A DNA stretch of 64,000 nucleotides from Axinella damicornis. Taxonomy: Eukaryota > Porifera > Demospongiae > Axinellida > Axinellidae. Below the pieces are notes generated by a model. It ran no database searches. It saw only the letters and a program-made list of their open reading frames with translations, and was not told the DNA's origin. Below, one piece after another: positions 32,166-42,535 of this stretch. Each line of letters opens with the position of its first letter. Position 1 is the stretch's first letter. The translations under genes were made by a program, and so were the position numbers. The DNA lies in contig OZ007510.1 in NCBI GenBank assembly GCA_963931865.1, forward strand, positions 11,670,013-11,734,012, written 5' to 3'.

Positions 32166-32452
32166 GACACACATGCCCTCTGTGAGCTACCTCCGACTGG
32201 ATGGATCAATCATCCCCAGTGGCAGATTTGAGATTGTCCACAAGTGAGTTCAGAAAGTATTGTCTAGTAAACTGTGTGACAAGTTTCAGTTGCCACTGAA
32301 GCTCTTGAATTGACTGAATGGAGTACCGAATCTACTGATCAGCCTGCTTCTATGTGTACCGTAATCTCCCGATAATACTCCCATGGGTGATGAACTTTAG
32401 TGGAGAGAGATGAACGTATCTTATGCTAAGGTTCGGGTGGTAGGATGCTTAC

Positions 32453-33188
32453 ACTGCAGAGTCTGTGTATTGTGGCTGGGGACCACTACCACAGGGTGAA
32501 GGAGGTGGACGTGAGAGGACCCGCCCCTCTTCCCTCACTGGTGGTGTGTCCCTCCACCCTCACTGGCCACTGGTGCTACGAGGTGAGGAAGTTCTGCAAC
32601 CCAGAGGATCTCAGACCACTGCAGTATGCTGGACCTCCCAACACAAGGGCCAGGTAGATACAACTGTATGCCTGAAGTTCACCCTGACAAGTGTTGTAAG
32701 CTCTCAGCTAGTTAGCATGTGTGCATGCAACACCACAAGTGCAGTTCCTGTGTGTACCCTCTTCATGGGGTGGTGTGTAACACAGACTGCCGTGCCTATA
32801 GTCTCAATTTTGTGATAGTTCTCAGGCCATCTTTTCGTAGGTCGTGAATGAGACTATAGGGTTGTGATCTTTATCTTCTGTCTGTTACTGACGCAGACTG
32901 CAGACCCAAGTCCTGAAGTTCAACCTGGTGGTTGCCTCCTATGACATTGTCAGAAATGACATAATTTTTCAGGTACAGTGTTAATGTGTCTGGCCTCACC
33001 CATGGTACCGGTATTGGTGCCCATAGAATGCACATGCATAAGCATTGTATCCACCCAGCATCACAGATAGTATGTACATGCACTCTTCCTGTGTTGCTTC
33101 CTACTCAGTAACAATTTCCTACAGATCTGTCAACTGGAACTACTGCATACTGGATGAAGGTCACATCATCAAGAACACCAAAGCAAAG
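32453..33188 (+). pseudogene. BTAF1: BTAF1 copy D: ATPase motif Ia to DEGH exons, 5' truncated
   Basis: 32453-32653 encodes LQSLCIVAGDHYHRV...LVVCPSTLTGHW...AGPPNTRAR, but the exon start with MGLGKT (Walker A) is replaced by unrelated sequence. 32897-32972 encodes LQTQVLKFNLVVASYDIVRND and 33125-33188 encodes SVNWNYCILDEGHIIKN (motif II). The join after NDIIFQ is out of frame with SVNWNYC, suggesting small deletions. It is followed directly by the 3' flank of T4. Confidence 0.8.
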
Positions 33189-33240
33189 GTATGAACTGAT
33201 ACTTAATAAACACCAAGCACTTCATTTATGGTATCATAGG

Positions 33241-33314
33241 CTTGCTGCACAGGGGTCTAGCCGCTAGCCCCCCTCTCTGCCCGTGGAGGGCTACTAGTCT
33301 CCCAGTGCAGCAAG
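33241..33314. repeat. Imperfect palindrome CTTGCTGCAC...GTGCAGCAAG
   Basis: A 74-bp foldback with CTAGCCGCTAGCCCCCC inside, in the TRIM 3' flank. A longer copy lies at 55512-55592 beside T6. Confidence 0.7.
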
Positions 33315-33479
33315 CCCAATAATCATTAACCACAATCGTTGTATGGGCTCAAAACAAACAATACCACACACCACTGATCTAATGGCAATTACAAAATTTA
33401 ATTAATGCACTATGATGCAATTGACACAACATCATCTAACTACTCTGAAATGGACTCGTTCTGCATGCAGTAGATAAGT

Positions 33480-34617
33480 GCACAAAATTTGGATATCAAA
33501 ATATATAACTGGACTCGATTGTTGCTACGGTCCCCTACAAGAGCAAAACCATTTGCATCAACTGCTACTCCGCTTGGTTCATTGAACTGGCCTTGTGCTT
33601 CTCCCTTCACACCAAATGACTTACGGAATTTGCCTTCAGAGGAGAACACTGAAACTCTGTGCTGGTCATATATACTCAGTTACATACACCATGTCACCAT
33701 GTATGGCAATGGAGTAGGGAGATTGTAACTGTCCAGTTCCAAACTTCTGCAGGAACTGACCGTCTGGAGTGAAGGTTTGAATGCAGTTGTTGTTGCTGTC
33801 AGCTACATATACAGTTCCAGTGCTGTCAAATGCTACATCCAAAGGGTACTTGAATTGTCCATTTTCACTTCCGTTGCTTCCAAAGCTGCTGTGGTGGGTC
33901 AGATTTGTTTCTAGCACTTGTATTCTATGATTGCACTGGTCACACACGTACAGTTTGCCATTCTTCTTGTTGAAGCCAATGCCAACAGGGTAGCTGAACT
34001 GCAGGGGATTGCTGCCATGTGTGCCGACTGCAGCAGTGAATTTACCTGTTGAGGTGAACTTTTGAATGCGGTGGTTGTTGTAATCCGCTACATAGATATT
34101 GTCAGCATTATCCACTGCTATTCCTGTGGGATAACTGAATTGGCCGTTTGCTGACCCTCTGCTCCCAAACGATCGGATCTTCTGGAGTGAAGACTGAGAC
34201 ACATTGTGAATTATTCTCCACTACTATGATGTGGCATTCACTATTGGTTGTTAGTCATTCGTCAGCCACCAACTGGATGTTTGCCTCCTGTTCTGGAGCT
34301 AGTGTGTTAGGGTTGAACTCAGCAGTGATCTGTCCAATCTGTTTGAGCACAGGGGTCTTCATCGCTAGAATCTCTCCCTCACTGCCAGTCTTCAGACTAC
34401 CCTCCACGTAATCCAGGCAGCTACTGAGCTGGGTCTGGACTAGCTCACACTGATCCCTCTGTGCTGTCAGGGCTTTGAGCTTCTGCTGTGTGAGTTTGTG
34501 TAACTGCCCAACAAGCTCTGTTCTCCGTTGCTCAAGGGCTTGGTGCAGGTGGTCGATGTGTTTGTGAATGTCGTCAGTTTCGACTGTCATTCTAACATAC
34601 TGATAATTGAACACCAT
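33480..34617 (-). pseudogene. TRIM-NHL copy T4: truncated and internally deleted
   Basis: Only coiled-coil and NHL parts remain. 34255-34617 matches the coiled coil (DIHKHIDHLHQALEQRR to EANIQLVAD); the RING and both B-boxes are missing upstream. At about 34250 the frame runs straight into the NHL-side segment, so the filamin domain is deleted. NHL blades are present at 33666-34202, a frameshift follows in the fifth blade near 33665, and the normal stop after RVQIF is lost (RVQLYILISK). It is placed head-to-tail just downstream of T5, suggesting unequal crossing-over. Confidence 0.88.
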
Positions 34618-34859
34618 GCACTAGCTACTCTTGCGTGCTTCATTTATGGTATTATACTACTAGTCCCCCAATCCCAATAATCAAATCCATTGTATGTGCT
34701 CAAAACAAACTTCAAATCAATACAACACACAGTTCATCTAATGGCAATTACAAATAACATTAAATAGATGCGCAATTGTCACAACACCATCTAACTATAC
34801 TAAAATATAAATGGACACTAGCTACATTCTGCAGTACATAAGTGTGCACAATTTGGATA

Positions 34860-37100
34860 TCAGAATATCTGGACTCGATTGTTTTGACTTTCAGCTACAA
34901 GAACAAAGCCATTTGTATCAACTGTTACTCCATGTGGTCCGTTGAACTGGCCTTGTGCTTCTCCCTTCACACCAAATGACTTGAGAAATTTCCCTTCACA
35001 GGAGAACACTGATACTCTGTGGTGGCCATAGTCTGCTACATACACCACGTCACTATGTATGGCAATGGAGTAGGACTGTTGTAACTGTCCAGTTCCAAAC
35101 TTCTGCAGGAACTGGCCATCTGGAGTGAAGGTTTGAATGCAGCGATTGTTGCGATCAGCTACATATACATTTCCAGTGCTGTCAAATGCCACATCCATAG
35201 GGTAGTTGAATTGTCCGTTTTCACTTCCTTTGCTTCCAAAGCTTCTGTGGTGGGTCAGATTTGTTTTGAGCACTTGTATTCTATCATTGCCCTCATCACT
35301 CACGTACAGTTTGCCATTCTTCTTGTTGAAGCCAATGCCAACAGGGCTGTTGAACTGCAGGGGATTGCTGCCACGTGTGCCGACTGCAGCAGTGAATTTA
35401 CCTGTTGTGGTAAACTTTTGAATACGGTAGTTGCTGTTATCCACTACATAAAGATTGTCAGCATCATCCACTGCTACTCCTGCGGGATAATTGAACTGGC
35501 CATTTGCTGACCCTTTGCTCCCAAACGATCGGATCTTCATCCCCTCTGGAGTGAAGACTGAGACACAGTGTGCACTCCACTCCACTACTATGACGTGGCC
35601 TTCACTATTGGTTGTTAGTCCCCACGGTCCTTTCACATTCCCAATAACCCTGATGGGATTCCCGAGTGTTTGCAGGGATGGTCTGACTGTCATTGTAAAT
35701 GGACTGCCCTTTGAACGTTTCTCTTTGATTCTGATGTGTAGCTCATGGTTTCCTCGTGTAGTTGGCTTGTACTTGATCACATATTTGCTTCCATCCTGAT
35801 CTTTGACTTGACATTCAGCAGTGGTACCATCTTTGCTGCACACCAGTTCAGCAGTAAGGTTTTGGATTGGCACCGTACACTCTCTGTCATCCTTGTCCCT
35901 AGCGTGCAGTGTGACTGTTGCTTCCTCTCCGACTGTTGCAGTTTTCAGACCATCTCCAGTGGTATAGCACTTCTCAGGGCAGACTGGTTGAGATACTACT
36001 CCAGCAAACTCTTTGCAGGCTTGGAGGAGGTCCAGACTATCATCAGTCACCAACTGGATGTTTGCCTCCTGTTCTGGAGCTAGTGTGTCAGGGTTGAACT
36101 CAGCAGCGATCTGTCCAATCTGTTTGAGCACAGGGGTCTTCATCGCTAGAATCTCTCCCTCACTGCCAGTCTTCAGACTTCCCTCCACATAATCCAGGCA
36201 GCTACTGAGCTGGGTCTGGACTAGCTCACACTGATCCCTCTGTGCTGCCAGGGCTTTGAGCTTCTGCTGTGTGAGTCGGTGTAACTGGCCAACAAGCTCT
36301 GTTCTCCGCTGCTCAAGGGCTTGGTGCAGGCGATCAATTTGCTTGTGGATGTCAACTTCGACTGTCATTCTCTGGTCTTCTATTTCCTTTGTTCTGGTGT
36401 CCAGTGCCTGGACTGCTTTGTTGACAGTGGCTAGCTGTTGCTTCACTGGCTGCAGACTAGAAACTATCTCCTCCTTGTGTTTCGGGAAGGTGTCGGTGAC
36501 CAGATCATACTTGTGTCCCTGGTGGAGGCGTATGGTGCAGTGGTTACAGATGAGCTCTCCACAGGTCTCACAGTAGATCTTGAGGCTTTTTTCGGGATGT
36601 TTCGGGCAGTACATGACCTTCTTAGTTGGAGGAACAAGGTTGGCTGCCTCTTTCTGAACAACACTGAGGCTAGCTATCTGGTGGGTGCTGAATTCTTTCC
36701 ATTTTTTGTGAATCTCAGTGCACTTATTGCAGACAAACTGGCCACAGTCACGGCAGAATCCTGTCGCTAGAGACTCTTCACATTTCTCACATTGTGTTTT
36801 CTGTGGAGCTTTTGCTTTCGATAGCATATCTCGAATCTCAAACAAATGTTCAACGTGGAAATCAGTCTGCAGCCCCGAGACCCCAGCAGGCGGTAGTGGG
36901 GTGGTTCGGCGACAGTTTGGGCAGGTTAGGGTAGGTCCATTGCGATCCTGGACCACTAGACGTTCGAGACATTTCTTGCAGAAGGAATGGAAGCATGGCA
37001 GCAGCTTAGCGTTGGTGTAGGTATCGAGGCAGACAGAGCATTCAAGCTGGGCTGTGACCCTTTTTAGTGCTTTCTCAGCGACACTGGGTGGCTCGTCCAT
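34860..37100 (-). CDS. TRIM-NHL protein, copy T5
   Basis: Intact exon of 746 aa with complete RING and B-box ligands, coiled coil, filamin domain and six NHL repeats. Loop residues again differ: VVEWSAHCVSVF, VADRNNRCIQTF, VADYGHHRVSVF, VAESQNNRVQIF. Blades two to four (NSNYRIQKFTTTGKF through NGQFNYPMDVAFDS) are almost identical to T1, while the flanking parts are closer to T2, so the gene is a mosaic. The start MDEPPSVAEK follows a splice acceptor by two bases. Confidence 0.93.
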   Translation of the reverse strand: MDEPPSVAEKALKRVTAQLECSVCLDTYTNAKLLPCFHSFCKKCLERLVVQDRNGPTLTCPNCRRTTPLPPAGVSGLQTDFHVEHLFEIRDMLSKAKAPQKTQCEKCEESLATGFCRDCGQFVCNKCTEIHKKWKEFSTHQIASLSVVQKEAANLVPPTKKVMYCPKHPEKSLKIYCETCGELICNHCTIRLHQGHKYDLVTDTFPKHKEEIVSSLQPVKQQLATVNKAVQALDTRTKEIEDQRMTVEVDIHKQIDRLHQALEQRRTELVGQLHRLTQQKLKALAAQRDQCELVQTQLSSCLDYVEGSLKTGSEGEILAMKTPVLKQIGQIAAEFNPDTLAPEQEANIQLVTDDSLDLLQACKEFAGVVSQPVCPEKCYTTGDGLKTATVGEEATVTLHARDKDDRECTVPIQNLTAELVCSKDGTTAECQVKDQDGSKYVIKYKPTTRGNHELHIRIKEKRSKGSPFTMTVRPSLQTLGNPIRVIGNVKGPWGLTTNSEGHVIVVEWSAHCVSVFTPEGMKIRSFGSKGSANGQFNYPAGVAVDDADNLYVVDNSNYRIQKFTTTGKFTAAVGTRGSNPLQFNSPVGIGFNKKNGKLYVSDEGNDRIQVLKTNLTHHRSFGSKGSENGQFNYPMDVAFDSTGNVYVADRNNRCIQTFTPDGQFLQKFGTGQLQQSYSIAIHSDVVYVADYGHHRVSVFSCEGKFLKSFGVKGEAQGQFNGPHGVTVDTNGFVLVAESQNNRVQIF

Positions 37101-37102
37101 TG

Positions 37103-37492
37103 CTATGGGAATGGGTACACAGAGTATACAGAGCATACGTCATTCAAATGTCTTGGTTAACACGATGCAAACAATTAGAAGACTAATACATTGTGGCTAT
37201 GGCAGTCTCCGAACCAGACCCTTAGAAAGATCCGGGAGATCAGCTCGGGTGGAAGTGTACCGTGCGCCGGAATGCAGGCACGAATGCAGCTGGTTAAATA
37301 AATACTAACTGCACTACGTATACACTAGCCTCGTTCCCTAACCCCGCTTTTCCGTACTGCAAGCGACGAAAAGCTGGGCGGGGCCTGGGAACGAGGCTAC
37401 GTATACACTAGTATTGTTCAAAGAGATGGGGATCATGCAAACTTGTTTCTGGGAGTGGCCTGAGAATCAAATGATTACGTGGTGGTGCTTAC
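37103..37492 (-). other. 5' UTR intron of T5, with an inserted foldback
   Basis: Minus-strand donor CTATCCG|GTAAGC and an acceptor two bases before the ATG. The intron is longer than in T1 because a 74-bp foldback element (37326-37399) has inserted. Confidence 0.65.
37326..37399. mobile_element. Foldback element, TAGCCTC family, 9-bp TSD
   Basis: Ends TAGCCTCGTTCCCTAACCCCG and CGGGGCCTGGGAACGAGGCTA; perfect direct repeat CGTATACAC at 37317-37325 and 37400-37408. Confidence 0.9.
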
Positions 37493-37610
37493 CGGATAGA
37501 AGAGGTGGGTAGGTGCTGGTATTGTGGCAGACTCTCAACTGGTGGCAGATTCACAAATATCTGGCTGCAGCTGGTAATACAGAAATACCAACTCCGTCAC
37601 AACTGGACAG
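37493..37610 (-). other. Probable 5' UTR exon of T5
   Basis: Non-coding block conserved with the other TRIM copies upstream of the donor. The 5' edge is not determined. Confidence 0.55.
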
Positions 37611-37643
37611 CAACTGATATTTGCCTACTTACTATGCGTTTTA

Positions 37644-37653
37644 CCTTATTTGG
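37644..37653 (-). promoter_or_regulatory. CArG box upstream of T5
   Basis: CCAAATAAGG on the minus strand, at the conserved position. Confidence 0.5.
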
Positions 37654-38104
37654 CAAAATGAGTAGTACTTTAATCTATGACTAACCAATGAATTTGCTGA
37701 TTGGAATCATGCCTGGTGCCACCATCTGCAGTAAGGTTTAGTATATTACCATGGAGACATCAACTAGTGTGCATAAGCATGCACAGCTAGGGCCTAGGGG
37801 GGTCCCAGGTATGCCCCCACAGGACCCAGCTACGAGATCACAAATTAAAATATTGTAGTGAAGTGTAAACATGCGATACTGGTAAGTTGTTTAACATACA
37901 TATTTATACACATATGCATATCATTAGACTAAAATTTTAAGCTTGTGTGTGTAACGAATGTGGGATGTTCTGGGGACTAGACGTGTGACCTTTGTAGTTT
38001 ACTACAACCTCTGAACCTTGAACTCCGTGAGGAAAGTTTGAGAATGTTGGGCAGGCCCTGAGGCACCATGGGGCTGGAATGGCTGGGGCTGCATGCAGAC
38101 GCAT

Positions 38105-38490
38105 TAACTGAGCAGCTGCTGAGGGGTATGCGATCGGGGCTACAACGGACACTATCGGGGAGCAGCAGCTGAAATAGATGCAATCGGCAAGCAGCAACTG
38201 AATCGGATGGAATTGGGAAGCAGCAGTAGCTGAAGCGGATGCAATCGGGGAGAAGCAGCTGCATCAGACTCAATCGGGGAGCAGCATGCAGCTGCATCAG
38301 ACTCAATTGGGGAGCAGCAGCTGAAGCGGATGCAATCAGGGAGCAGCAGCTGAAGTGAACACAATCGGGGAGCAGCAGCTGAAGTGGACACGATTGGGGA
38401 GCAGCAAGCTGAAGCAGATGCAATCAGGGAGTACCAGCTGAAGTGGACGTAATCAGGTAGCAGCAGCTGAAGTGGCTGTGATCGGGGGAC
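38105..38490. repeat. Minisatellite GGGAGCAGCAGCTGAAGYGGAYGCAATC
   Basis: About a dozen diverged units of 27-33 bp. The ORFs on the minus strand (LLPDCIRFSCC type) derive from it. The flanking sequence from 37654 contains no recognisable gene. Confidence 0.9.
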
Positions 38491-38904
38491 AGCAGCTCTG
38501 CACAGAGCTCCCCGGCGCCGGATTACTCATGCATAGTCGAGTGAGGGGAAGTAGCTGAGCGAGTGAAACTACTTCTGTACTATAAAACGTTACCAGCCCC
38601 TGTTTGTACGTAATGAATGCCTGCACAATGTGTGACACTCACACCCAGTGCGTCAGACTTGGTACATACGCACACGTACACGCACACATATCACGCACAC
38701 ATACCACACATACCCCCCTCCACACACACACACATGAACATACCCGTACACACCCTAGATCACAAAAGCTGTGAAGCAGTTGAAAGCAAACTATAGACTG
38801 ATCTTGTCTGGCACCCTCATTCAGGTAGGTACATGTTTAGTCTTGATCTCCATGATCAGCCTTTCACATACCATACACCGGTATAATGGGCCCACACACA
38901 TACC

Positions 38905-38910
38905 CACACC

Positions 38911-38979
<69 letters not shown>
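38905..38979. repeat. (CA)n microsatellite
   Basis: CA/CCCA tract just upstream of the NNVLELW exon. Confidence 0.9.
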
Positions 38980-38980
<1 letters not shown>

Positions 38981-39237
38981 GTCTCACAGAACAATGTGCT
39001 GGAGCTGTGGTCTCTGTTTGACTTCCTGATGCCAGGATTCCTGGGGACAGAGAGGCAGTTCTACGAGAGGTTTGGGAAGCCCATCCTGCTCAGCAGGGAT
39101 GCCAAGTCCTCCTCCAAGGAGCAGGAGGCAGGCAAGTGATGGAAGGGGAGGGGGTGGGGACAGTATGGAGGGATGGGTGAGAGGTAGGGATTATTTGTAC
39201 TTCTAGAAGGTGGGTGGAGCAATACTCAATTTTCTCT

Positions 39238-39430
39238 TTCTCCCTCCCTCCCTCCCTCTCTCCCTCCCTCCCTCCCTCCCTCCCTCCCTCCCTCCCTCCC
39301 TCCCTCCCTCCCTCCCTCCCTCCCTCCCTCCCTCCCTCCTACCCTCCCTCTCCCTCCCTCCCTCCCTCCCTCCCTCCCTCCCACCCTCCCTCCCTCCCTC
39401 ACTCCCTCCCTCCCTTACTCCCTCCCTCCA
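39238..39430. repeat. (CCCT)n array running into a splice acceptor
   Basis: Nearly 200 bp of CCCT repeats that end CCTCCAG at the acceptor of the EALHRQVLP exon. Confidence 0.95.
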
Positions 39431-39562
39431 GGTGTTCTGGCAACGGAGGCACTACACAGGCAAGTACTTCCCTTCCTGCTGAGGAGGATGAAGGAGGACG
39501 TACTGCAGGATCTGCCACCCAAGATCATCCAGGACTACTACTGTGACCTCAGCCCACTACAG

Positions 39563-40307
39563 GTGAGCACAACCTCACTGGCAGTTCACTTCTGTAGTAA
39601 TCACAAAATACTGAACCTGCTCGAACCACTTTGTGTGAGGGTACCAGGCGTTTTACATGAGGTAATTGTTTCACATGAGTTCAGGGTGGTTCAACTCTTC
39701 CGAACCTGCTTGAACCATGATGTGTAATGTATAAGCAGAACTCCAATGGGCACATTCATTATCTGCAACGGAAACGTCCAACCAGGCCTACAACCCCTCC
39801 TGTCAACCAACCCTACACCCCGCCTCCTTCAGATCACCAGACAGTAGTGTTGCAGTGGCTATTGCAAGCAGCAATAGCCACTGCAAGCAGCGTATGGCTA
39901 TCGCAAGCAGCGTAGTAGTCTCGGAACCAGACTCCCAGCCTTCGGGCTGGGAGTCTGGTTCTGAGACTAGCAGCGTAGATGCTCATGCAATGGAACACGC
40001 ATATTACTGGAAGTGATCAATAGTACTACTGCACATGCTCAGAAGTGTGACATACGTGTGACAACCGTATTATTCATATAGATTCTACGATCTTGGAAGG
40101 CAAAGTTACAGGAACGGCAACATTAATGGAATGATCAATAATACTACTGCACATGCTCAGAATTAAGTGTGACATATGGTTGACAACTAGTATAGATTCT
40201 ACGATCTTGGTAGGCAAAATTGTGTTACACCTGGTGATCACATTACAGATACATCTGTTGCCAGGCTACTCTGCACTGCATATTTTCTCTGATTCTTGTC
40301 CTGGTAG
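39563..40307. other. Copy E intron; foldback inside, no gene
   Basis: Contains the foldback at 39916-39969, short direct repeats (GATTCTACGATCTTGG near 40081 and 40196) and no coding signal. Confidence 0.5.
39916..39969. mobile_element. Foldback element, TAGTCTC variant, 9-bp TSD
   Basis: A 54-bp perfect-looking hairpin with ends TAGTCTCGGAACCAGACTCC and its complement; direct repeat GCAGCGTAG at 39907-39915 and 39970-39978. Confidence 0.88.
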
Positions 40308-40805
40308 GTACAGCTTTATGAAGACTTTGCAAAGTCTCAGGCAAAGAGGGAGGTGGAGGACAGCCTGGTGGAGGAGGGAGGGGAGAGGGAGGAGGCTCGG
40401 CCAGCCACCCACGTCTTCCAGGTGCGTGTGCATGAGGGGATGTGTATGTTGTCAGGGACGTGGAAGTGAGGAGGGAGGGGAGCAGTGACTTAGCATCACA
40501 ACCTCTTGCATTCAATATTATTTACACACATGCGCGGCCAGCATACATGCTGCATCCACCAACACAGAAACAGTACATCCTACCTCTACCCCCTCCCCAC
40601 CTCCCATCTTCCTCTCCTCCCCCCCCCCCCCCTCCCCCATCAGGCATTGCAGTACCTTCGCAAGGTGTGCAACCATCCCGCCCTGGTGGTCACCCCCAAC
40701 CATCCCCTCTACTCCAAAGTCCAGGAGTACCTCAGGAAGAACACAACAGACCTCAAGGACATCAGGCATGCTGCAAAGCTGCAGGCACTCAAGTAAGCAT
40801 GGATA

Positions 40806-41754
40806 TAGCCTCTTTCTCAGGCCCAAGAGATGGAGAAGAATAGGGCCTGGTTTCCACTGTTTGTGCATGCGCTTAATTATCCGTATTCATAAGGGGTGGG
40901 TACAAATGACGTCTTCATAGTAACATGGTTGAGCATTAGCCTCGTTCCAAGGCCGTTTTGGGAGGGAGAAACTGCCTGGCAACTTCCGCCAGTTCAAACT
41001 GTTACTTCCGCTGCCAGAGAGTTGGAACACCCAATCAGATTTTTCTGCTTGCTGTCACATGACAACAGTAAACCGAATTGCGTCATGCGTTGAACCATCA
41101 CAGTCACGCCCATTCATCACAATAGTTGATTGCTCGACCGCGCTAGTGTAGGTGCTCTGCACAACGACTTTTGTTCGTTCGTCTTCTGCTTGCCTTCCGT
41201 CGCAGAACCTGCGCAAACAGTTGCTTCCATGAGCAGGAAAGGACCGTTCTCAGCCGGTGAAAGTATCACGTGACTTCACTGATTGAATGAAGTATGCAAT
41301 TGCCATGACGTTACGTCCGTATACAGTTTGAACACGCGGAAGTTGCCAGGCCGTTTCTCCCCCCCAAAACGGCCTGGGAACGAGGCTAGGTTGAGCATGT
41401 GACGCTTTCTTTGTACATTGCTACACTGGCACGACCACAATTACACTGCCACCAGCAACACGAAATTCATTATTCAAAACAAACGGAAGAGTCTGGTAGC
41501 ATACTACTCCACCCGGTCGGTGTGATGGTAGCCACACGAAAACATCCTGTTGTAACGCACGCCACATGCCATGCTGGTACTATGTTAACTGTACGGACCA
41601 TGTAACGTTTAGTATCCACTTTGACGTCATGAGTGTACAAACATAAATCGAATGTCTGCAGTGCCGGTGGAATGCCACTGCGATTTGGAGCATGCACAAA
41701 CAGTGGAAACCAGGCCCTGTTCTCCTTCCCGTCTCGGGCCTGGGAACGAGGCTA
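40806..41754. mobile_element. Outer foldback element with a nested relative, 9-bp TSD
   Basis: The outer ends TAGCCTCTTTCTCAGGCCC and CGGGCCTGGGAACGAGGCTA enclose inverted arms with GGCCTGGTTTCCACTGTTTG. The direct repeat GCATGGATA lies at 40797-40805 and 41755-41763. A second element of the same family occupies 40937-41388. Confidence 0.88.
40937..41388. mobile_element. Inner foldback element, 10-bp direct repeat
   Basis: Ends TAGCCTCGTTCCAAGGCCG and CGGCCTGGGAACGAGGCTA, with arms containing AACTTCCGC / GCGGAAGTT. Flanked by GGTTGAGCAT on both sides (40927-40936 and 41389-41398). It inserted into the left arm of the outer element. Confidence 0.88.
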
Positions 41755-41804
41755 GCATGGATACAGATGTGACAATACTTGCATCTAAATGCCTTGGATA
41801 GATA

Positions 41805-41855
41805 GCTAGCTAGCTAGCTAGATAGATAGATAGATAGGATAGATAGATAGATAGC
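41805..41855. repeat. (GATA)n / (AGCT)n microsatellite
   Basis: AGATAGATAG and TAGCTAGC repeats in the intron before the QLLHDC exon. Confidence 0.9.
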
Positions 41856-42473
41856 AATTTCTCCTCTGCACTCAATCTCTCATCGACATACCATGATCTC
41901 CCAATAAATGCACCCACCCTCAAAAACTGTTTTTCGTTTGGTGGGGTGGCGTACTTTCATGCAACTAGACGTTGTTGTAGATAGATAGATACATTGCATT
42001 GTATGACGATGAAGTTTGTGCAGACAAAGACTGCTAACTATTTTTAGCTTACAGTAACAGACCCGAACAGTTTTTGGCTGAAGAGAATGCATAACATTGT
42101 GGGGCGAGCCTAAGTGAGTGCATGCATATGCAGCATGCATACCACTGTCATTCGAATGTAACTAAACCTCAGGCTGTAGAATTCCAGCACAAGAACTGCA
42201 TGGACAGTACATGCAGCACGGACAGATGAAAGCACTCTCGCCGTCTTCTTTCGCTATGCAATAGCTCCCATAACTGTAGCCATTGAAGAGCAGAGGTAGC
42301 TAGGTCTATGAGTGACTTCAACACCGTGAGCAACCAAGTCAGTGAACTTTTAGCTAGCTAGATCCAAGTGAAGAAGTCGCACTCTTGCAGCCTTTGTTGC
42401 CGTGCAGTAGTGCCCATCACTGTAGAGATAGACTCGTGTGTGGTCTCCGTCCTTGTTGTAGCCATCCAAGGAG

Positions 42474-42535
42474 TAGCCTCGTTCCCAGTCCCACGTCCAG
42501 CTTTTCATCGCTTGCAGTATGGTGGAATGAGGCTA
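42474..42535. mobile_element. Foldback remnant, TAGCCTC family, 9-bp TSD
   Basis: Starts TAGCCTCGTTCCCAGTCC and ends GGAATGAGGCTA; the inside is only partly palindromic. Perfect direct repeat TCCAAGGAG at 42465-42473 and 42536-42544. Confidence 0.8.

Larger units (their letters stand above)
28587..32243 (+). pseudogene. BTAF1: BTAF1 copy D: broken helicase exons
   Basis: Pieces: 28587-28648 (ITKSVKQLK then a four-base loss and stop), about 28756-28883 (NVLEL then FDFLMPGF with internal losses and no AG acceptor), 29252-29343 (VLAIEALYFPSC stop; RRMKEDILQDLPPK in another frame), 29345-29458 (VQLYEDFAKSQ intact), 29662-29810 (ALQYLRKVCNHPALVV intact), 31178-31315 (QLLHDCGIG, with TAG replacing CAG in FCQYK) and 32166-32243 (HMPSVSYLRLDGS intact). 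The sequence is clearly derived from the same exon series as copies A, C and E, but it cannot encode a protein. Confidence 0.85.
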
